Of a stretch of 51,790 nt of DNA, positions 24,650-41,000 are shown piece after piece. This DNA is from an alpha proteobacterium SCGC AAA288-N07 (GTDB taxonomy: Bacteria; Pseudomonadota; Alphaproteobacteria; Pelagibacterales; Pelagibacteraceae): assembly GCA_000513055.1 (NCBI GenBank), contig AZYB01000005.1, positions 1-51,790 of the forward strand, given 5' to 3'. The position numbers and the translations under genes are program-made. Below the pieces are notes generated by a model. It saw nothing but the letters and a program-made list of their open reading frames with translations. It searched no databases and was not told the DNA's origin. Within the stretch, counting starts at the first letter, position 1; every line of letters begins with the position of its first letter.

Positions 24650-24856
24650 TTAGCCTCTTAAATTATAGGACATGAATAACTTTACAATTTTTGCATCCTG
24701 CTTGGACATAACAGTTGTGCCTCTTTGTTTTCTAATTTGAGAATTAGTTCTTTTAATCATACCATGTCTTTTACCTGATTGGGACATTATAACTTTACCT
24801 TTAGCACTTATTTTAAATCTTTTTTTTACTGAACTTTTAGTTTTTAATTTAGGCAT
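24650..24856 (-). CDS. rpmI: 50S ribosomal protein L35 (start likely at MPKLKTKS rather than the longer ORF start)
   Basis: [22 protein letters not shown]...; upstream of rplT. Confidence 0.93.
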   Translation of the reverse strand: MPKLKTKSSVKKRFKISAKGKVIMSQSGKRHGMIKRTNSQIRKQRGTTVMSKQDAKIVKLFMSYNLRG

Positions 24857-24916
24857 AAAAATAGTTGGCAGTTTATACAAACAATATAATTAATTTACAA
24901 TAACTAATATTTATTA

Positions 24917-25462
24917 TTAAAGTGGCTGAATTATCATTGTCATCAACTTACCTTCAAATTTTGGGTTAAGCTCTAATTTGCCAATTTTTTTTAAATCTTC
25001 TTCAACTCTTTTCAATAATTCAGTTCCTAGATGGTGATGTTGCATTTCTCTTCCTTTAAATCTTACTGTAAATTTTACTTTATCTCCTTTCGAAAGAAAT
25101 CTTTGTGCATTTTTTATTTTAAAATTATAATCATGGGTTTCTGTATTTGGTCTAAGCTTAATTTCTTTTAGTTCTGATATTTTTTGTTTTTTCTTCGCTT
25201 TGTTTGCTTTTTTTTGTAAATCATATTTATATTTACCCATATCTATTATTTTACAAACTGGTGGTTTTGCATTGGGAGAAATTTCAATTAAATCTAATCC
25301 TTCTTGTTCAGCTAAAAATATTGCTTCTTTAGTAGATATAATTCCTAAATTTTGTCCTTCACTACTGATAACCTGAACTTCGAGTGAATTAATTCTATTA
25401 TTTGCTCTCGGACTTCTTGTTTTAGTCCTCCTTTGGAAATAGTTTTGTTTAAATAATGCCAC
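24917..25462 (-). CDS. infC: Translation initiation factor IF-3
   Basis: NNRINSLEVQVISSEGQNLGIIST...DLIEISPNAKPPVCKIIDMGKYKY. Confidence 0.96.
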   Translation of the reverse strand: MALFKQNYFQRRTKTRSPRANNRINSLEVQVISSEGQNLGIISTKEAIFLAEQEGLDLIEISPNAKPPVCKIIDMGKYKYDLQKKANKAKKKQKISELKEIKLRPNTETHDYNFKIKNAQRFLSKGDKVKFTVRFKGREMQHHHLGTELLKRVEEDLKKIGKLELNPKFEGKLMTMIIQPL

Positions 25463-27379
25463 TTAGTTTATAGGAGCTTTACTTTGAGAAGAAATATACT
25501 GAACAGATTTATCAAGTTTCATTGTTTCCTGCTTTTCAAAACCTAGTCTTCTAATAGTAATTGTTTTTGTATCAAGTTCTTTTTTTCCACAAATTAAAAG
25601 TATAGGTACTCTAGCAAGTGAATGCTCTCTAATCTTATAGTTTATCTTATGATTTTTTAAATCCACCTCACAATTTATACCTGCTTTCGTAAATTGTTCA
25701 AACACCTTTTTAGCATAATTATCAAAGTCTTGAGATATAGGCAATATAACTGCTTGAACTGGAGATAGCCATAACGGAAGTTTGCCAGCATAGTGTTCGA
25801 TTAATATTCCAATAAATCTCTCTAAGGAACCGAATAAAGCTCTATGTAACATAACAGGAACTTTTTTTGATCCATCTTTGTCGACAAAAGTTGCACCTAG
25901 TCTGCCGGGCAAATTAAAATCTACTTGAAGCGTGCCACACTGCCAATTTCTTTCAATCGCATCTCTTAATATAAAATCAATTTTTGGACCATAAAATGCT
26001 CCTTCTCCACTACTAATACTATATTCTAATTTTGATGTCTTAATTGCTTTTAATAATGCTGCTTCAGCCTTATCCCAAATTTTATCTTCACCTACTCTTA
26101 TTTTTGGTCTATCAGAAAATTTTAATATTACATTTTTAAATCCTAAATCTCTATAAATTTCTAAAATTAGATTTGTAACACTTAAACATTGCTGAGTGAT
26201 TTGATCTTCAGTACAAAATATATGAGCATCATCTTGTGTAAATGCTCTTACTCTTAATAAACCATGTAAAGCTCCTGATGGTTCATATCTATGAACTTTT
26301 CCAAATTCAGACATTTTTAATGGTAAATCTCTATAACTTTTTAAACCTTGATTAAAAATTTGCACACATCCAGGACAATTCATTGGCTTAATTGCAAATA
26401 CTTTTTTATCTGGAGTAGTTGAGGTAAACATGTGTTCACCAAATTTTTCCCAATGACCGGATTTTTCCCAAAGAGATTTATCAAGTAATTCTGGAGTATT
26501 AATTTCTTGATATCCATCCTTTTTTTGTTTGTTTCTCATATATTCAATTAGTTTAAGAAATAGATTCCATCCTTTACTATGCCAAAAAACCGACCCTGGG
26601 CTGTCTTCCCTAAAATGAAAAAGACGCATTTCTTTTCCTAATTTTCTGTGATCTCTTTTTTCAGCCTCATCTAATCTTTTCAAATAATTATTTAGATCTT
26701 TTTGATTAGTCCAACAGGTTCCGTAAATTCTTTGAAGCATTTCATTATTTGAATTTCCACGCCAATATGCTCCTGATACCTTAGTGAGTTTAAAAGCCTT
26801 TCCTATTTTTCCTGTTGAAGGTAGATGTGGTCCTCTACAAAGATCATGCCATTTGCCATGTCTGTAAATTGATATTTCTTCTTCTTTTGGAATATCTTTA
26901 ATTATTTCGGATTTATAATGTTCACCAATCTTTTTAAAATGATTAATTGCATCATTTCTTTTCCATACTTCTCGAATTGTTTTTTCATCTCGATCAATTA
27001 TTTCTTTCATTTTTTTTTCTATTTTTTTAAGATCATCTTCAGTAAATGGCTTTTTTCTTGAAAAATCATAGTAAAATCCATCTTCAATAACAGGACCAAT
27101 AGTTACTTGCGTTCCAGGAAACAATTCCTGTACGGCCATTGCTAAGACATGAGCAGCATCATGTCTTAGTACCTCCAAACCTTCTTTGTCCTTGGATGTA
27201 ATTATTTTTACAACTGAATTTTTTTTTAACTCATAGCTTAAATCTCTTAGTTCACCATCGACACTCATAATACAAGCTTCTTTAGCTAATGACTTACTAA
27301 TTTTTTTAACTAACTCAAATCCACTTATTTGATTTTTAAATTGAATTATTTTTCCATCTAGTAATTTTATGTCTAGCAT
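25463..27379 (-). CDS. thrS: Threonyl-tRNA synthetase
   Basis: RHDAAHVLAMAVQELFPGTQVTIGP; MNCPGCVQIF; TQDDAHIFC; HRALFGSLERFIGILIEHYAGKLPLWLSPVQ. Confidence 0.97.
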   Translation of the reverse strand: MLDIKLLDGKIIQFKNQISGFELVKKISKSLAKEACIMSVDGELRDLSYELKKNSVVKIITSKDKEGLEVLRHDAAHVLAMAVQELFPGTQVTIGPVIEDGFYYDFSRKKPFTEDDLKKIEKKMKEIIDRDEKTIREVWKRNDAINHFKKIGEHYKSEIIKDIPKEEEISIYRHGKWHDLCRGPHLPSTGKIGKAFKLTKVSGAYWRGNSNNEMLQRIYGTCWTNQKDLNNYLKRLDEAEKRDHRKLGKEMRLFHFREDSPGSVFWHSKGWNLFLKLIEYMRNKQKKDGYQEINTPELLDKSLWEKSGHWEKFGEHMFTSTTPDKKVFAIKPMNCPGCVQIFNQGLKSYRDLPLKMSEFGKVHRYEPSGALHGLLRVRAFTQDDAHIFCTEDQITQQCLSVTNLILEIYRDLGFKNVILKFSDRPKIRVGEDKIWDKAEAALLKAIKTSKLEYSISSGEGAFYGPKIDFILRDAIERNWQCGTLQVDFNLPGRLGATFVDKDGSKKVPVMLHRALFGSLERFIGILIEHYAGKLPLWLSPVQAVILPISQDFDNYAKKVFEQFTKAGINCEVDLKNHKINYKIREHSLARVPILLICGKKELDTKTITIRRLGFEKQETMKLDKSVQYISSQSKAPIN

Positions 27380-27387
27380 ATTAAATA

Positions 27388-28545
27388 TTATTTCATTAAT
27401 TTTTTATATTCCGCAATAGTAGAATTGCACATTTTTTCAATTTCAAATTTTTTTAAAACGTTTTTCCTACCTTCTATTCCCATTAATTTCAATGTACTAT
27501 TATCTGAGCTTAATATTTCTTTTAATTTCTCAGCTAAAGAAATAGGATCTCCAGATTCAAAAAATAATCCACTTTTATCTTTCAATATAGTTTCATTTGA
27601 TCCACCAATATTACTTGCTATAATTGGCTTTTCCATCGATTGAGCTTCAATAGACACTCGGCCGAATGCTTCCGGTTCAATTGACGCTGACACTACTACA
27701 TCAGCTAATTTATAAGCTAATGGCATTTCTTTACAAAAAGGAATAAATTTTATTTTTTGATTTAATCTGCATTTTTCAACTAATGATAAAAGTTTTTTAT
27801 AATAAACTTTTCTACCTTGATCGCTTCCTAAAATAATTGCTGAAAAAGGTTTAAGATCAGTTTGTTGATTTAATATATTTAAAGCTTCAATAAAAACAAT
27901 TTGACCTTTCCAATTTGTTAATCTACCTGGCAACAGAATAATAAAATTATTTCTATCAATCTGCCATTCTTTAATTAGTTTTTTTAATTTTGCATCAGAA
28001 ACATTATTTTGAGCAAAATATTCTGAATTTATTCCTCTAAAAATTACTAAAAGTTTTTTATTTTTATCTTTTAAATATTCTTCATAATCCTTATAAATAT
28101 GAGAAAAAATAAAATTTGATCCAGCAATGATAAGATCTGACTTGACCATTACAGAATTATAATATTTTTTTAATGAGTTATTATAATTATAAGTGCCATG
28201 AAATGTTGTTACAAATTTTCTACGTGTAAGTTTTGTAGCTAATAAGCATGACCAAGCAGGCGCCCTGCTTCTTGCATGAACAATTGAAATATTGAAAAAT
28301 AAAATGATTAAGATAATAAAAATAGAATTCAATATTATTAACAATGGATTTTTTGAATGTACTGGAAGTCTAAATAATTTTACTTTATCTTTTTTAATAT
28401 ATTTTAAAAGTGGACCACCGCTAGTAATTAGATAGGATTGACAGTCTTTTTCCGACAAATAGTGTGCTAGATCATAACAGCCTGTTTCAGCACCACCATA
28501 ACCAAGTTTTGGAATCACTTGCAAAACTTTCATTTTGGAATTCAT
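27388..28545 (-). CDS. Glycosyltransferase family 4
   Basis: VLQVIPKLGYGGAETGCYDLA; LPGRLTNWKGQIVFIEAL; ASIEPEAFGRVSIEAQSMEKPIIASNIGGSNET. Confidence 0.9.
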   Translation of the reverse strand: MNSKMKVLQVIPKLGYGGAETGCYDLAHYLSEKDCQSYLITSGGPLLKYIKKDKVKLFRLPVHSKNPLLIILNSIFIILIILFFNISIVHARSRAPAWSCLLATKLTRRKFVTTFHGTYNYNNSLKKYYNSVMVKSDLIIAGSNFIFSHIYKDYEEYLKDKNKKLLVIFRGINSEYFAQNNVSDAKLKKLIKEWQIDRNNFIILLPGRLTNWKGQIVFIEALNILNQQTDLKPFSAIILGSDQGRKVYYKKLLSLVEKCRLNQKIKFIPFCKEMPLAYKLADVVVSASIEPEAFGRVSIEAQSMEKPIIASNIGGSNETILKDKSGLFFESGDPISLAEKLKEILSSDNSTLKLMGIEGRKNVLKKFEIEKMCNSTIAEYKKLMK

Positions 28546-28572
28546 AAAAATTAAATTATATATTCAAGTTAA

Positions 28573-29317
28573 ATGACAAGCAAAAGATTTAAATTTTTTT
28601 TTTCTTCTAACAAAAAAAAAATAAGATATCAGATTCTTAATAAAGAAAAAGATTTATTCATTATATTTTTCCATGGTTTTATGTCAGACATTGCTGGAGA
28701 AAAGCCATTAACATTCAGAAAATATTGTAGAAAGAAAAAAGTTGGATTTTTAACATTTGAGTATTCCGGGCATGGTAAATCATCAGGAAAATTTATTGAT
28801 GGAAATATATCAAAATGGTCAAAGGATGCTGAACAAATAATTAAGGCAAAAGTAAAAAACAAAAAAAAATTAATATTTATTGGGTCAAGTATGGGAAGTT
28901 GGATCATTCTCAATTTGCTTCCAGTTTTTAAAAAACAAATTAAAGGCTTTATAGGAATATCTTCTGCTCCCGAATTTTTAGACAAATTAATGTGGAAAAA
29001 ATTCACTAAAAAAATTAAAAAAATTATTATGACTAATGAAATTTACCTTCTTAAAGAAGGTAAGTGGATTTACCCTATAACCAAACAGTTAATAATTAAT
29101 GGAAGAAAAAATAAGGTATTGAATAAAAAAATTAATTTAAATATTCCGATAACCTTATTTCATGGTTTAAAAGATAAAATTGTTCCTTTAGTGTTTTCAA
29201 AAAAAATTTTGAAAATATTTCCTAAAGCCAAAAAAAAATTGATTAAAATTAGTAAAGGAGATCACAGTTTATCAAAAAAAAATGATTTAAAAAAAATTTG
29301 TAAAGAATTAGATTATT

Positions 29318-29346
<29 letters not shown>
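28573..29346 (+). CDS. Alpha/beta hydrolase
   Basis: FFHGFMSDIAGEK; IGSSMGSWIILNL nucleophile elbow; HGLKDKIVPL; GDHSLSK. Confidence 0.85.
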
Positions 29347-33814
<4,468 letters not shown>

Positions 33815-33816
33815 GG

Positions 33817-35256
33817 TTATGCTACTTTTACAATTTTGCTCTGCTTGTGTTCTAAATACTTTTGAATTGATATAGTTGCATCTCTACCGTCTTTAATTGC
33901 CCAAACAACCAGAGAGGCTCCCCTAACAATGTCTCCTGCGGCAAAAACGCCGGAAAGATTTGTTTCCATGGTTTTTAAATTGATCTTTATAGTCCCCCAT
34001 TTAGAAATAGATAAATCTGGGGAGTTAAATAGTTTTGGTAAATCTTCAGGATCAAAACCCAAGGCATTAATTACCATATCCGCTTTCATTTCAAATTCAG
34101 AATTTTGGATAGGCTCAGGTTTTTTTCTTCCAGATGAATCCGCCCCACCAAGTTTCATCCTCTCTACTAACACTGAAGAAATTTTCGATGTACCAATAAA
34201 TTTTTTTGGGTTTGATAGCCATATAAACTCAACCTCTTCTTCTTCTGCATTATATACTTCTCTCGCAGAGCCTGGCATATTTTCTCTATCTCTTCTATAT
34301 AAACACTTTACTGATTTTGCGCCTTGTCTTACTGCAGTTCTAACGCAATCCATTCCGGTATCACCTCCACCAATTATAATAGCGTCTTTGCCTCTAGCAT
34401 TGAGTATTCCGTTATCAAAATTTTCTACTTTATCTCCCAGACCTTTTCGATTGGATGCCGTTAAAAATTCCATAGCTGGAAAAATATTTTTTAATTCAGA
34501 GCCTGGTAAATTAATTTCTCGTGGTTTATAAACGCCAGTTGCAATAAGTATTGCATCATGTTTTTTTCTTAATTCATCGAGAGATATATTTTTTTCAACC
34601 TCAAAATCTTGTTTAAACTTTATTCCACTCTCTTTTAAAAGATTGGTTCTCCTTTCAACAGTAAATTTTTCTAGTTTAAAGTTTGGTATTCCGTAAATCA
34701 AAAGTCCACCTGGTCGATCGTACCGATCGTAAATAACTATTTTATAACCTAATTTTCTTAACTCTTCCGCGCAAGCCAATCCCGCTGGTCCTGCACCTAT
34801 TATACCAACAGACTGGTTTATTTCTTTCAAAACTTTAATTGGTTTAATCCACCCCTTTTCCCACGCGGTATCTGTTATGTATTTTTCAACAGATCCGATT
34901 GTAACGGTTCCATGTCCTGCTCTTTCAATTACACAATTACCTTCGCACAAACGATCTTGGGGACAAATACTTCCACAAATCTCTGGCATATTATTTGTGC
35001 TGTGGGCTAATTCATGAGCCTCTTGAAGTCTGCCTTCGGCAGTTAGCTTTAACCAATCAGGAATATTGTTGTGTAAAGGACAATGAACTTGGCAAAAAGG
35101 AACCCCACATTGTGAACATCTGCTGGATTGTTCTTTTGCTTTCTCATGAATGAATGCATCATAGATTTCTTTAAAATCTTTAGTTCTTGCACCACCGGTT
35201 CTTTTGGCTGGCATTTGCATGCCTACGTTTACAAATTTAAGCATTTTATCTGGCAT
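33817..35256 (-). CDS. gltD: Glutamate synthase small subunit
   Basis: RCSQCGVPFCQVHCPLHNNIPDWL; ICPQDRLCEGNCV; GIIGAGPAGLACAEELRKLGY. Confidence 0.97.
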   Translation of the reverse strand: MPDKMLKFVNVGMQMPAKRTGGARTKDFKEIYDAFIHEKAKEQSSRCSQCGVPFCQVHCPLHNNIPDWLKLTAEGRLQEAHELAHSTNNMPEICGSICPQDRLCEGNCVIERAGHGTVTIGSVEKYITDTAWEKGWIKPIKVLKEINQSVGIIGAGPAGLACAEELRKLGYKIVIYDRYDRPGGLLIYGIPNFKLEKFTVERRTNLLKESGIKFKQDFEVEKNISLDELRKKHDAILIATGVYKPREINLPGSELKNIFPAMEFLTASNRKGLGDKVENFDNGILNARGKDAIIIGGGDTGMDCVRTAVRQGAKSVKCLYRRDRENMPGSAREVYNAEEEEVEFIWLSNPKKFIGTSKISSVLVERMKLGGADSSGRKKPEPIQNSEFEMKADMVINALGFDPEDLPKLFNSPDLSISKWGTIKINLKTMETNLSGVFAAGDIVRGASLVVWAIKDGRDATISIQKYLEHKQSKIVKVA

Positions 35257-35400
35257 AATATTTTTCTAATAAACGCTTACTTTTATACCAATAAAAATAA
35301 TGCTAAAAAGCTTTTTAGGACATAAAAACTGACCTATATTTTGAAAAACCCAGTAAATAAGTGATTTATTTTGCATATCTGCTATGCAATAATATTTTTA

Positions 35401-36168
35401 ATGCTTTCTTCAGTTGAAATATTAATTCTAGGAGCAATTCAAGGTATTTCAGAATTTTTGCCAGTTAGTTCTGCTGCTCATCTTGTATTATTTTCCAAGT
35501 ATTACGAATTTAACAATCAAAACTTATTAATAGATATTAGTTTACATCTTGGATCTTTAATTGCGATTATATTTTATTTTAGAAAAGATTTATTTAATTT
35601 CGTTCAAAATAAAAGTTTCTTAATCAAAATTGTATTAGGAACTATTCCAATAATTCCTGTTGGTTATATTCTTTACCAAACTGGATTAATTAATCATTTA
35701 AGAAGTTTAGAAGTTATTGGTTGGATGAGTTTAATATTTGGTATCTTATTATATATTAGTGATAAGTTCAAAATCACAAAAAAAATTGATACTGAATTTA
35801 CTAACAGCTCAGCGATCATCATTGGCTTATTTCAAGTTCTAGCTTTAGTACCCGGAGTTAGTAGATCGGGTATTACTATTACTTCAGGAAGACTCTTAGG
35901 TTTTAGTAGATTTGACTCGGCTAAAATCTCATTTTTCCTATCAATACCTACTTTGGGTGCTGCGAGTTTTTTAGGAATTTACAATATTTATAAAGAAGGT
36001 AGTACTGAGCTCAACTTCTTAGCAATCATTGCTGTTATATTTTCTTTTATTTTTTCTTATTTTACAATTTCGATTTTTCTAAATTTTATTAAAAAATTTA
36101 GCCTAAACATATTTATAATTTATAGAATATTACTATCTTTATTTATATTAGCTGTAGTTTATTTATAA
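35401..36168 (+). CDS. uppP: Undecaprenyl-diphosphate phosphatase
   Basis: GAIQGISEFLPVSSAAHLVL; ALVPGVSRSGITIT. Start set at MLSSVE. Confidence 0.95.
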   Translation: MLSSVEILILGAIQGISEFLPVSSAAHLVLFSKYYEFNNQNLLIDISLHLGSLIAIIFYFRKDLFNFVQNKSFLIKIVLGTIPIIPVGYILYQTGLINHLRSLEVIGWMSLIFGILLYISDKFKITKKIDTEFTNSSAIIIGLFQVLALVPGVSRSGITITSGRLLGFSRFDSAKISFFLSIPTLGAASFLGIYNIYKEGSTELNFLAIIAVIFSFIFSYFTISIFLNFIKKFSLNIFIIYRILLSLFILAVVYL

Positions 36169-37056
36169 CTTATCTTTTTCAACAATTGGTGCAAGTTGAG
36201 ACAACAAAATACCTCCAAGTATCAATGTGCAGCCTATAATATTATTTAAACCTAAAATCTGATTGAGAATTATCCATGCCGAGATTGCTGCAAAAACTCC
36301 TTCGAGTGACATTACAATAGCGGCAGGTGCTGCTGAAATATGTCTTTGACCAAAAAGTTGTAAAACGAATGCTGCTCCCCCTGATAGAATTCCAGCATAC
36401 AAAATCTCTAATGTTTCTAATTTGATTTTAGAAAAATCAAATTCTTCAAATAAAATTACTAGTAAGAAAGATAATATTGATACTAAGAGATTTTGTATAA
36501 AGGCAATAAAAAAAGGTAGATCAAATTTTCTTACCAGTTTTCCTATGTAAATAATGTGCAGTGCCCAAAATATAGCACCAATTAACACCAAGCTATCACC
36601 AAATCGAATGGAAGTGTCGCTCATATCACTTAAAAAATAGCCTCCAATAAAACACGCAAAAACGGAAGGCCATATAGACCAGTGTAATTTTTCAGAAAAC
36701 AAAAAATAAATAATTATTGGCACCATTGGTACGTAAAAAATTGTAAAAAAAGCAGAATTTGCTACATTTGTATAAAGCAATGAAACTTGTTGAAATACAG
36801 TTGCTAAAAATAAAAATACCCCAACGGGTATCATAAGCTTAATAAATTGACTTGGTTCAGCTTTTATTTGTGTAGGTACTTTTTTTTTTTCAAACAATAA
36901 AACAAAGGGAGCGACAGCTAAAAAACCCACAAAAAATCGAACAGAATTAAAAGTGAATGGACCTATATTATCCATACCTGTATCTTGAGCGATAAATGTC
37001 GTGCCCCAAATTAATGTGCAAATAACCAAACAGACAAACGATATTATCTTTTTCAT
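36163..37056 (-). CDS. EamA/DMT family transporter
   Basis: CTLIWGTTFIAQDTGM; paired multi-TM halves. Confidence 0.88.
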   Translation of the reverse strand: MKKIISFVCLVICTLIWGTTFIAQDTGMDNIGPFTFNSVRFFVGFLAVAPFVLLFEKKKVPTQIKAEPSQFIKLMIPVGVFLFLATVFQQVSLLYTNVANSAFFTIFYVPMVPIIIYFLFSEKLHWSIWPSVFACFIGGYFLSDMSDTSIRFGDSLVLIGAIFWALHIIYIGKLVRKFDLPFFIAFIQNLLVSILSFLLVILFEEFDFSKIKLETLEILYAGILSGGAAFVLQLFGQRHISAAPAAIVMSLEGVFAAISAWIILNQILGLNNIIGCTLILGGILLSQLAPIVEKDKL

Positions 37057-37065
37057 AGGGAGGTA

Positions 37066-38004
37066 TTATATTGCTAGTTTATAAGCGAAATCTTTTCCGA
37101 GACTTTCTCTTAAATGCTTACAAAATCTTGCTCCATCTGCGCCATCTATTATTCTGTGGTCATAGGATAAAGATAAGGGAAGCATAGTACGAGTTTCAAA
37201 TTTGCCACCAGTAAAAACTTGTTTAACTTCTGATCTTCCGACTCCAAGAATGGCAACTTCGGGCTGATTTATTATTGGTGTAAAAAAACTACCTCCGATT
37301 CCCCCTAAACTTGAAATGGTCATAGAGCCCCCGAAGAATTCTTTTTTATCAATTTTTAGATTCTTGCAAGCTTCGCTGACCTTTTTTAAGTCTGAGCTAA
37401 TAGTGGTTATATCCTTTTTGTCTGCATCTCTAATTTTTGGAACCATGAGTCCGTGGGGAGTATCTACTGCTATTCCAATATGAAAATATTTTTTTATAAT
37501 CATTTTATCACTTGCAATATCTAAAGAAGAATTAAAAATTGGAAAATTAATTAAAGCTTTTACTAAGGCTCTTATGATAAATGACAAAGGAGTAGTTTTA
37601 ATTTTTTCGCCAGTGTGAATATCTCTTAATGAATTTCTAAATTGTTCCATTTCAGTTATGTCTGCTTCATCATGTTGTGTAACATGAGGAATTTCAGTCC
37701 AAGATTTTACTAGGTGTGGACGCGCAATTTTTTTTATTCTAGGGATTGGTTGAATATCAACCTCTCCAAATTCAGAATGATCATATTTTTGAATTTCTTT
37801 AACTTCTTTTTTTGAAGTAATTTCTGACTCTTTCTTGATAATCACTTTGGTAAAAGATTCTTTAATAAAAGATTTAACATCATCTTCTGAAACTCTACCA
37901 GCTCTTTGGGAGCCTCTTATTTTTTCTATGTTTGCACCTAATTCACGAACAAATTTTCTTACTTTGGGACTGGCACTAATTATAGAAGATTTTTTTTCTG
38001 ACAT
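37066..38004 (-). CDS. aceF: Dihydrolipoamide acetyltransferase (E2) lacking a lipoyl domain
   Basis: Peripheral subunit-binding domain SPKVRKFVRELGANIEKIRGSQRAGRVSEDDVKSFI and catalytic domain with LSLSYDHRIIDGADGARF; no lipoyl motif. Confidence 0.9.
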   Translation of the reverse strand: MSEKKSSIISASPKVRKFVRELGANIEKIRGSQRAGRVSEDDVKSFIKESFTKVIIKKESEITSKKEVKEIQKYDHSEFGEVDIQPIPRIKKIARPHLVKSWTEIPHVTQHDEADITEMEQFRNSLRDIHTGEKIKTTPLSFIIRALVKALINFPIFNSSLDIASDKMIIKKYFHIGIAVDTPHGLMVPKIRDADKKDITTISSDLKKVSEACKNLKIDKKEFFGGSMTISSLGGIGGSFFTPIINQPEVAILGVGRSEVKQVFTGGKFETRTMLPLSLSYDHRIIDGADGARFCKHLRESLGKDFAYKLAI

Positions 38005-38005
38005 T

Positions 38006-41000
38006 TTACAATACCGTTGGTATAGGCTTGTCTTTATCTATCTTATATTTTTTCATCGCTCTAACTGCATCTTTCGATGCTATAAGTTGTTCTTTTGCTA
38101 AAGCGCTCAATGCATATGTTACAATATGTTCTTTATCAACTTCAAAAAATTCTCTTAATTTCTTTCTAGTATCGCTTCTACCATATCCATCAGTGCCAAA
38201 AGAATAAAATGCTTTTGAAATATATGGTCTGATTTGATCTGAATAACTTCTAATATAGTCTGATGCAGCTATAATTGGTCCTTCCCTTTTAGCTAAACAT
38301 TTTTCTATATAAGATTTTTCGGCTTTATTTCCTGGATTCAAAAGATTTTTTCGTTCTACCTCCATCCCATCTTTTCTCAACTCATTAAAACTTGTTACAC
38401 TCCAAACATCGCTATCAACATTGTATTCTTTGCTCAAAATTTCTGCGGCAGCTATCATCTCTCTTAAAATTGTTCCAGATCCTAATAATTGAATTTTTAT
38501 TTTTCCTTTGTTTCTAAATTCTTTAAATAAATACATTCCCTTAAGGATACCTTTTTCACAATCATATGGCATTTTAGGATGTTTATAATTTTCATTCATA
38601 ACGGTAATGTAATAGAAAATATTTTCTTGGTTATCGTGCATTCGCTTTAATCCTTCTCTTAAAATAATCGCTAATTCATAAGAAAATGTTGGATCATAGC
38701 TTACGCAGTTTGGAATTGTTGAAGCTAACAAATGACTATGTCCATCTTGATGCTGTAACCCTTCACCTGCAAGAGTAGTTCTACCTGAGGTAGCTCCAAT
38801 AAGAAATCCCCTCGTTTGTGCGTCTCCTGCTGCCCAAGCAAAATCCATTACTCTTTGAAAACCAAACATAGAGTAAAAAAGATATATTGGTATCATTTCT
38901 AAATCATGATTTGTGTATGCTGTTCCTGCTGCAATCCAAGAAGACATGGCACCTGCTTCGGTGATTCCTTCTTCCAAAACTTGACCTTTTTTATCTTCTC
39001 TATAGGAACTGAGCTGTTCGGAATCTACTGGCTCGTACTTTTGCCCTTCGTGAGCATAAATTCCAATTTTTTGGAAAAAACCTTCCATTCCAAAGGTTCT
39101 GGCTTCATCAGGAATAATAGGAACTAATCTTGGCGCAATGTTTTTGTCTCTCAATAAATTTGTTAACATTCGAACCAATGCCATAGTAGTTGACATTTCA
39201 CGACCTCCCGAAGATTTTAGCATATTTTCAAAAATATCTCTGGAAGGTTTCTTAATTGATTTTGCGTAAGAAGTTCGCTCAGGTAAATTTCCTCCTAACT
39301 TCATTCTTCTTTCTTTTATATATTTTATTTCATCTGACTTTTCATCGGGCTTATAAAATACAACATTTTTTACTTGTTTATCTGTAAGGGGAATATCGAA
39401 GCGATCTCTATAGTAAAGTAAATCTTCTTCATCTAATTTCTTCTGCTGATGGGTTGTGTTTATACTTTCTCCAGATTTTCCCATACCATATCCTTTAATA
39501 GTTTTTGCAAGAATAACGGTTGGTTTACCTTTTGTTTTCATTGCCGCATCATAAGCGGCATAAACTTTGTGGGGATCGTGACCTCCTCTGTTGAGTTTCC
39601 ATACATCATTGTCAGTCATTGTTGATACTAAGTCTTTTAATTTAGGATATTTTCCAAAAAATTTTTCTCTAACATAAGCTCCGCCTTTAGCTTTAAATGC
39701 TTGATATTCTCCATCAACACATTCGTCCATTCTTTTTATAAGTAAACCAGTTTTATCCTTAGTAAGTAAAGGATCCCAGTATGATCCCCAAATAACTTTT
39801 ATTACATTCCATCCAGCTCCCCTAAAGATGCCCTCGAGTTCTTGAATAATTTTTCCATTTCCTCTAACTGGACCATCCAATCTTTGTAAATTACAGTTAA
39901 TTACAAATATAAGATTGTCTAGTTTCTCCCTAGAAGCTAACCCAATTGCTCCTAAAGATTCTGGTTCGTCCATTTCTCCATCACCTAAAAATGTCCAAAT
40001 TTTTCTATTTTCTTCTTTTAATAAACCTCTATTAATTAAATATTTTGTAAACCTCGCTTGATATATTGACATGATAGAACCCAGGCCCATTGATACAATT
40101 GGGAACTGCCAAAATTTAGGCATTAACCATGGATGAGGATAAGATGAAAGTCCCTCACCATCAACTTCTTGTCTAAAATTACTTAATTGTTTTGCAGTCA
40201 GTCTTCCCTCTAAGAAGGCTCGTGCATACATGCCGGGAGCACTATGACCTTGAAAATAAATAAGATCACCTCTAAATTTATTATTTTTTGCTCTCCAAAA
40301 ATGGTTCATTCCAACATCATAAAGTGTAGCCGCAGAAGCAAATGTACCTATATGTCCACCAAGTTCAGGATTTTTTTTGTTTGCTTTTACAACCATAGCA
40401 GCTGCATTCCATCTAATTAAAGATCGTATCCTTCTTTCTATATTTTGATCACCCGGAGACTTCACTTCTGATTCTTGAGGTATGGTATTAATATACGGGG
40501 TAATCCTAGTTAAAGGTCGATTAGAACCTTCTTTATAAGCTTCATCAATTAATTTCTTAAGTAAATAATGAGCACGGTCAGTACCATCTTTTGCAACCAC
40601 TGCTGTTAGAGAATCTAGCCACTCTTGTGTTTCCGTTGGATCGATATCAGCACCATTTAGGCGTGCGTAAACTTTTTGTGGCAATTTTTCTTTTGGTTTC
40701 TGAAGTATGGTTGATTCTGCATCTTTAATAATTTTTTCCGTCTCTGGAAAAAGATCATCTTCTTTTAACACTAAAGGTTTAGTTTCCTCTTTTTCCTGTT
40801 TTGAAGATTGTTCTTCAACTTTCGTCTCTTTATCATCTATTAAAGCCAAAACACTTCCTTTTGAAACTTTGTCACCTATTTTAACTTTTAATGCAGAAAT
40901 TTTTCCTGTAAATGGTGATGGCACCTCAACGCTGGATTTGTCACTTTCTAGCGTAACAACTGGATCATTTTTGTTAATTGTATCTCCTGGTTTAATTAAA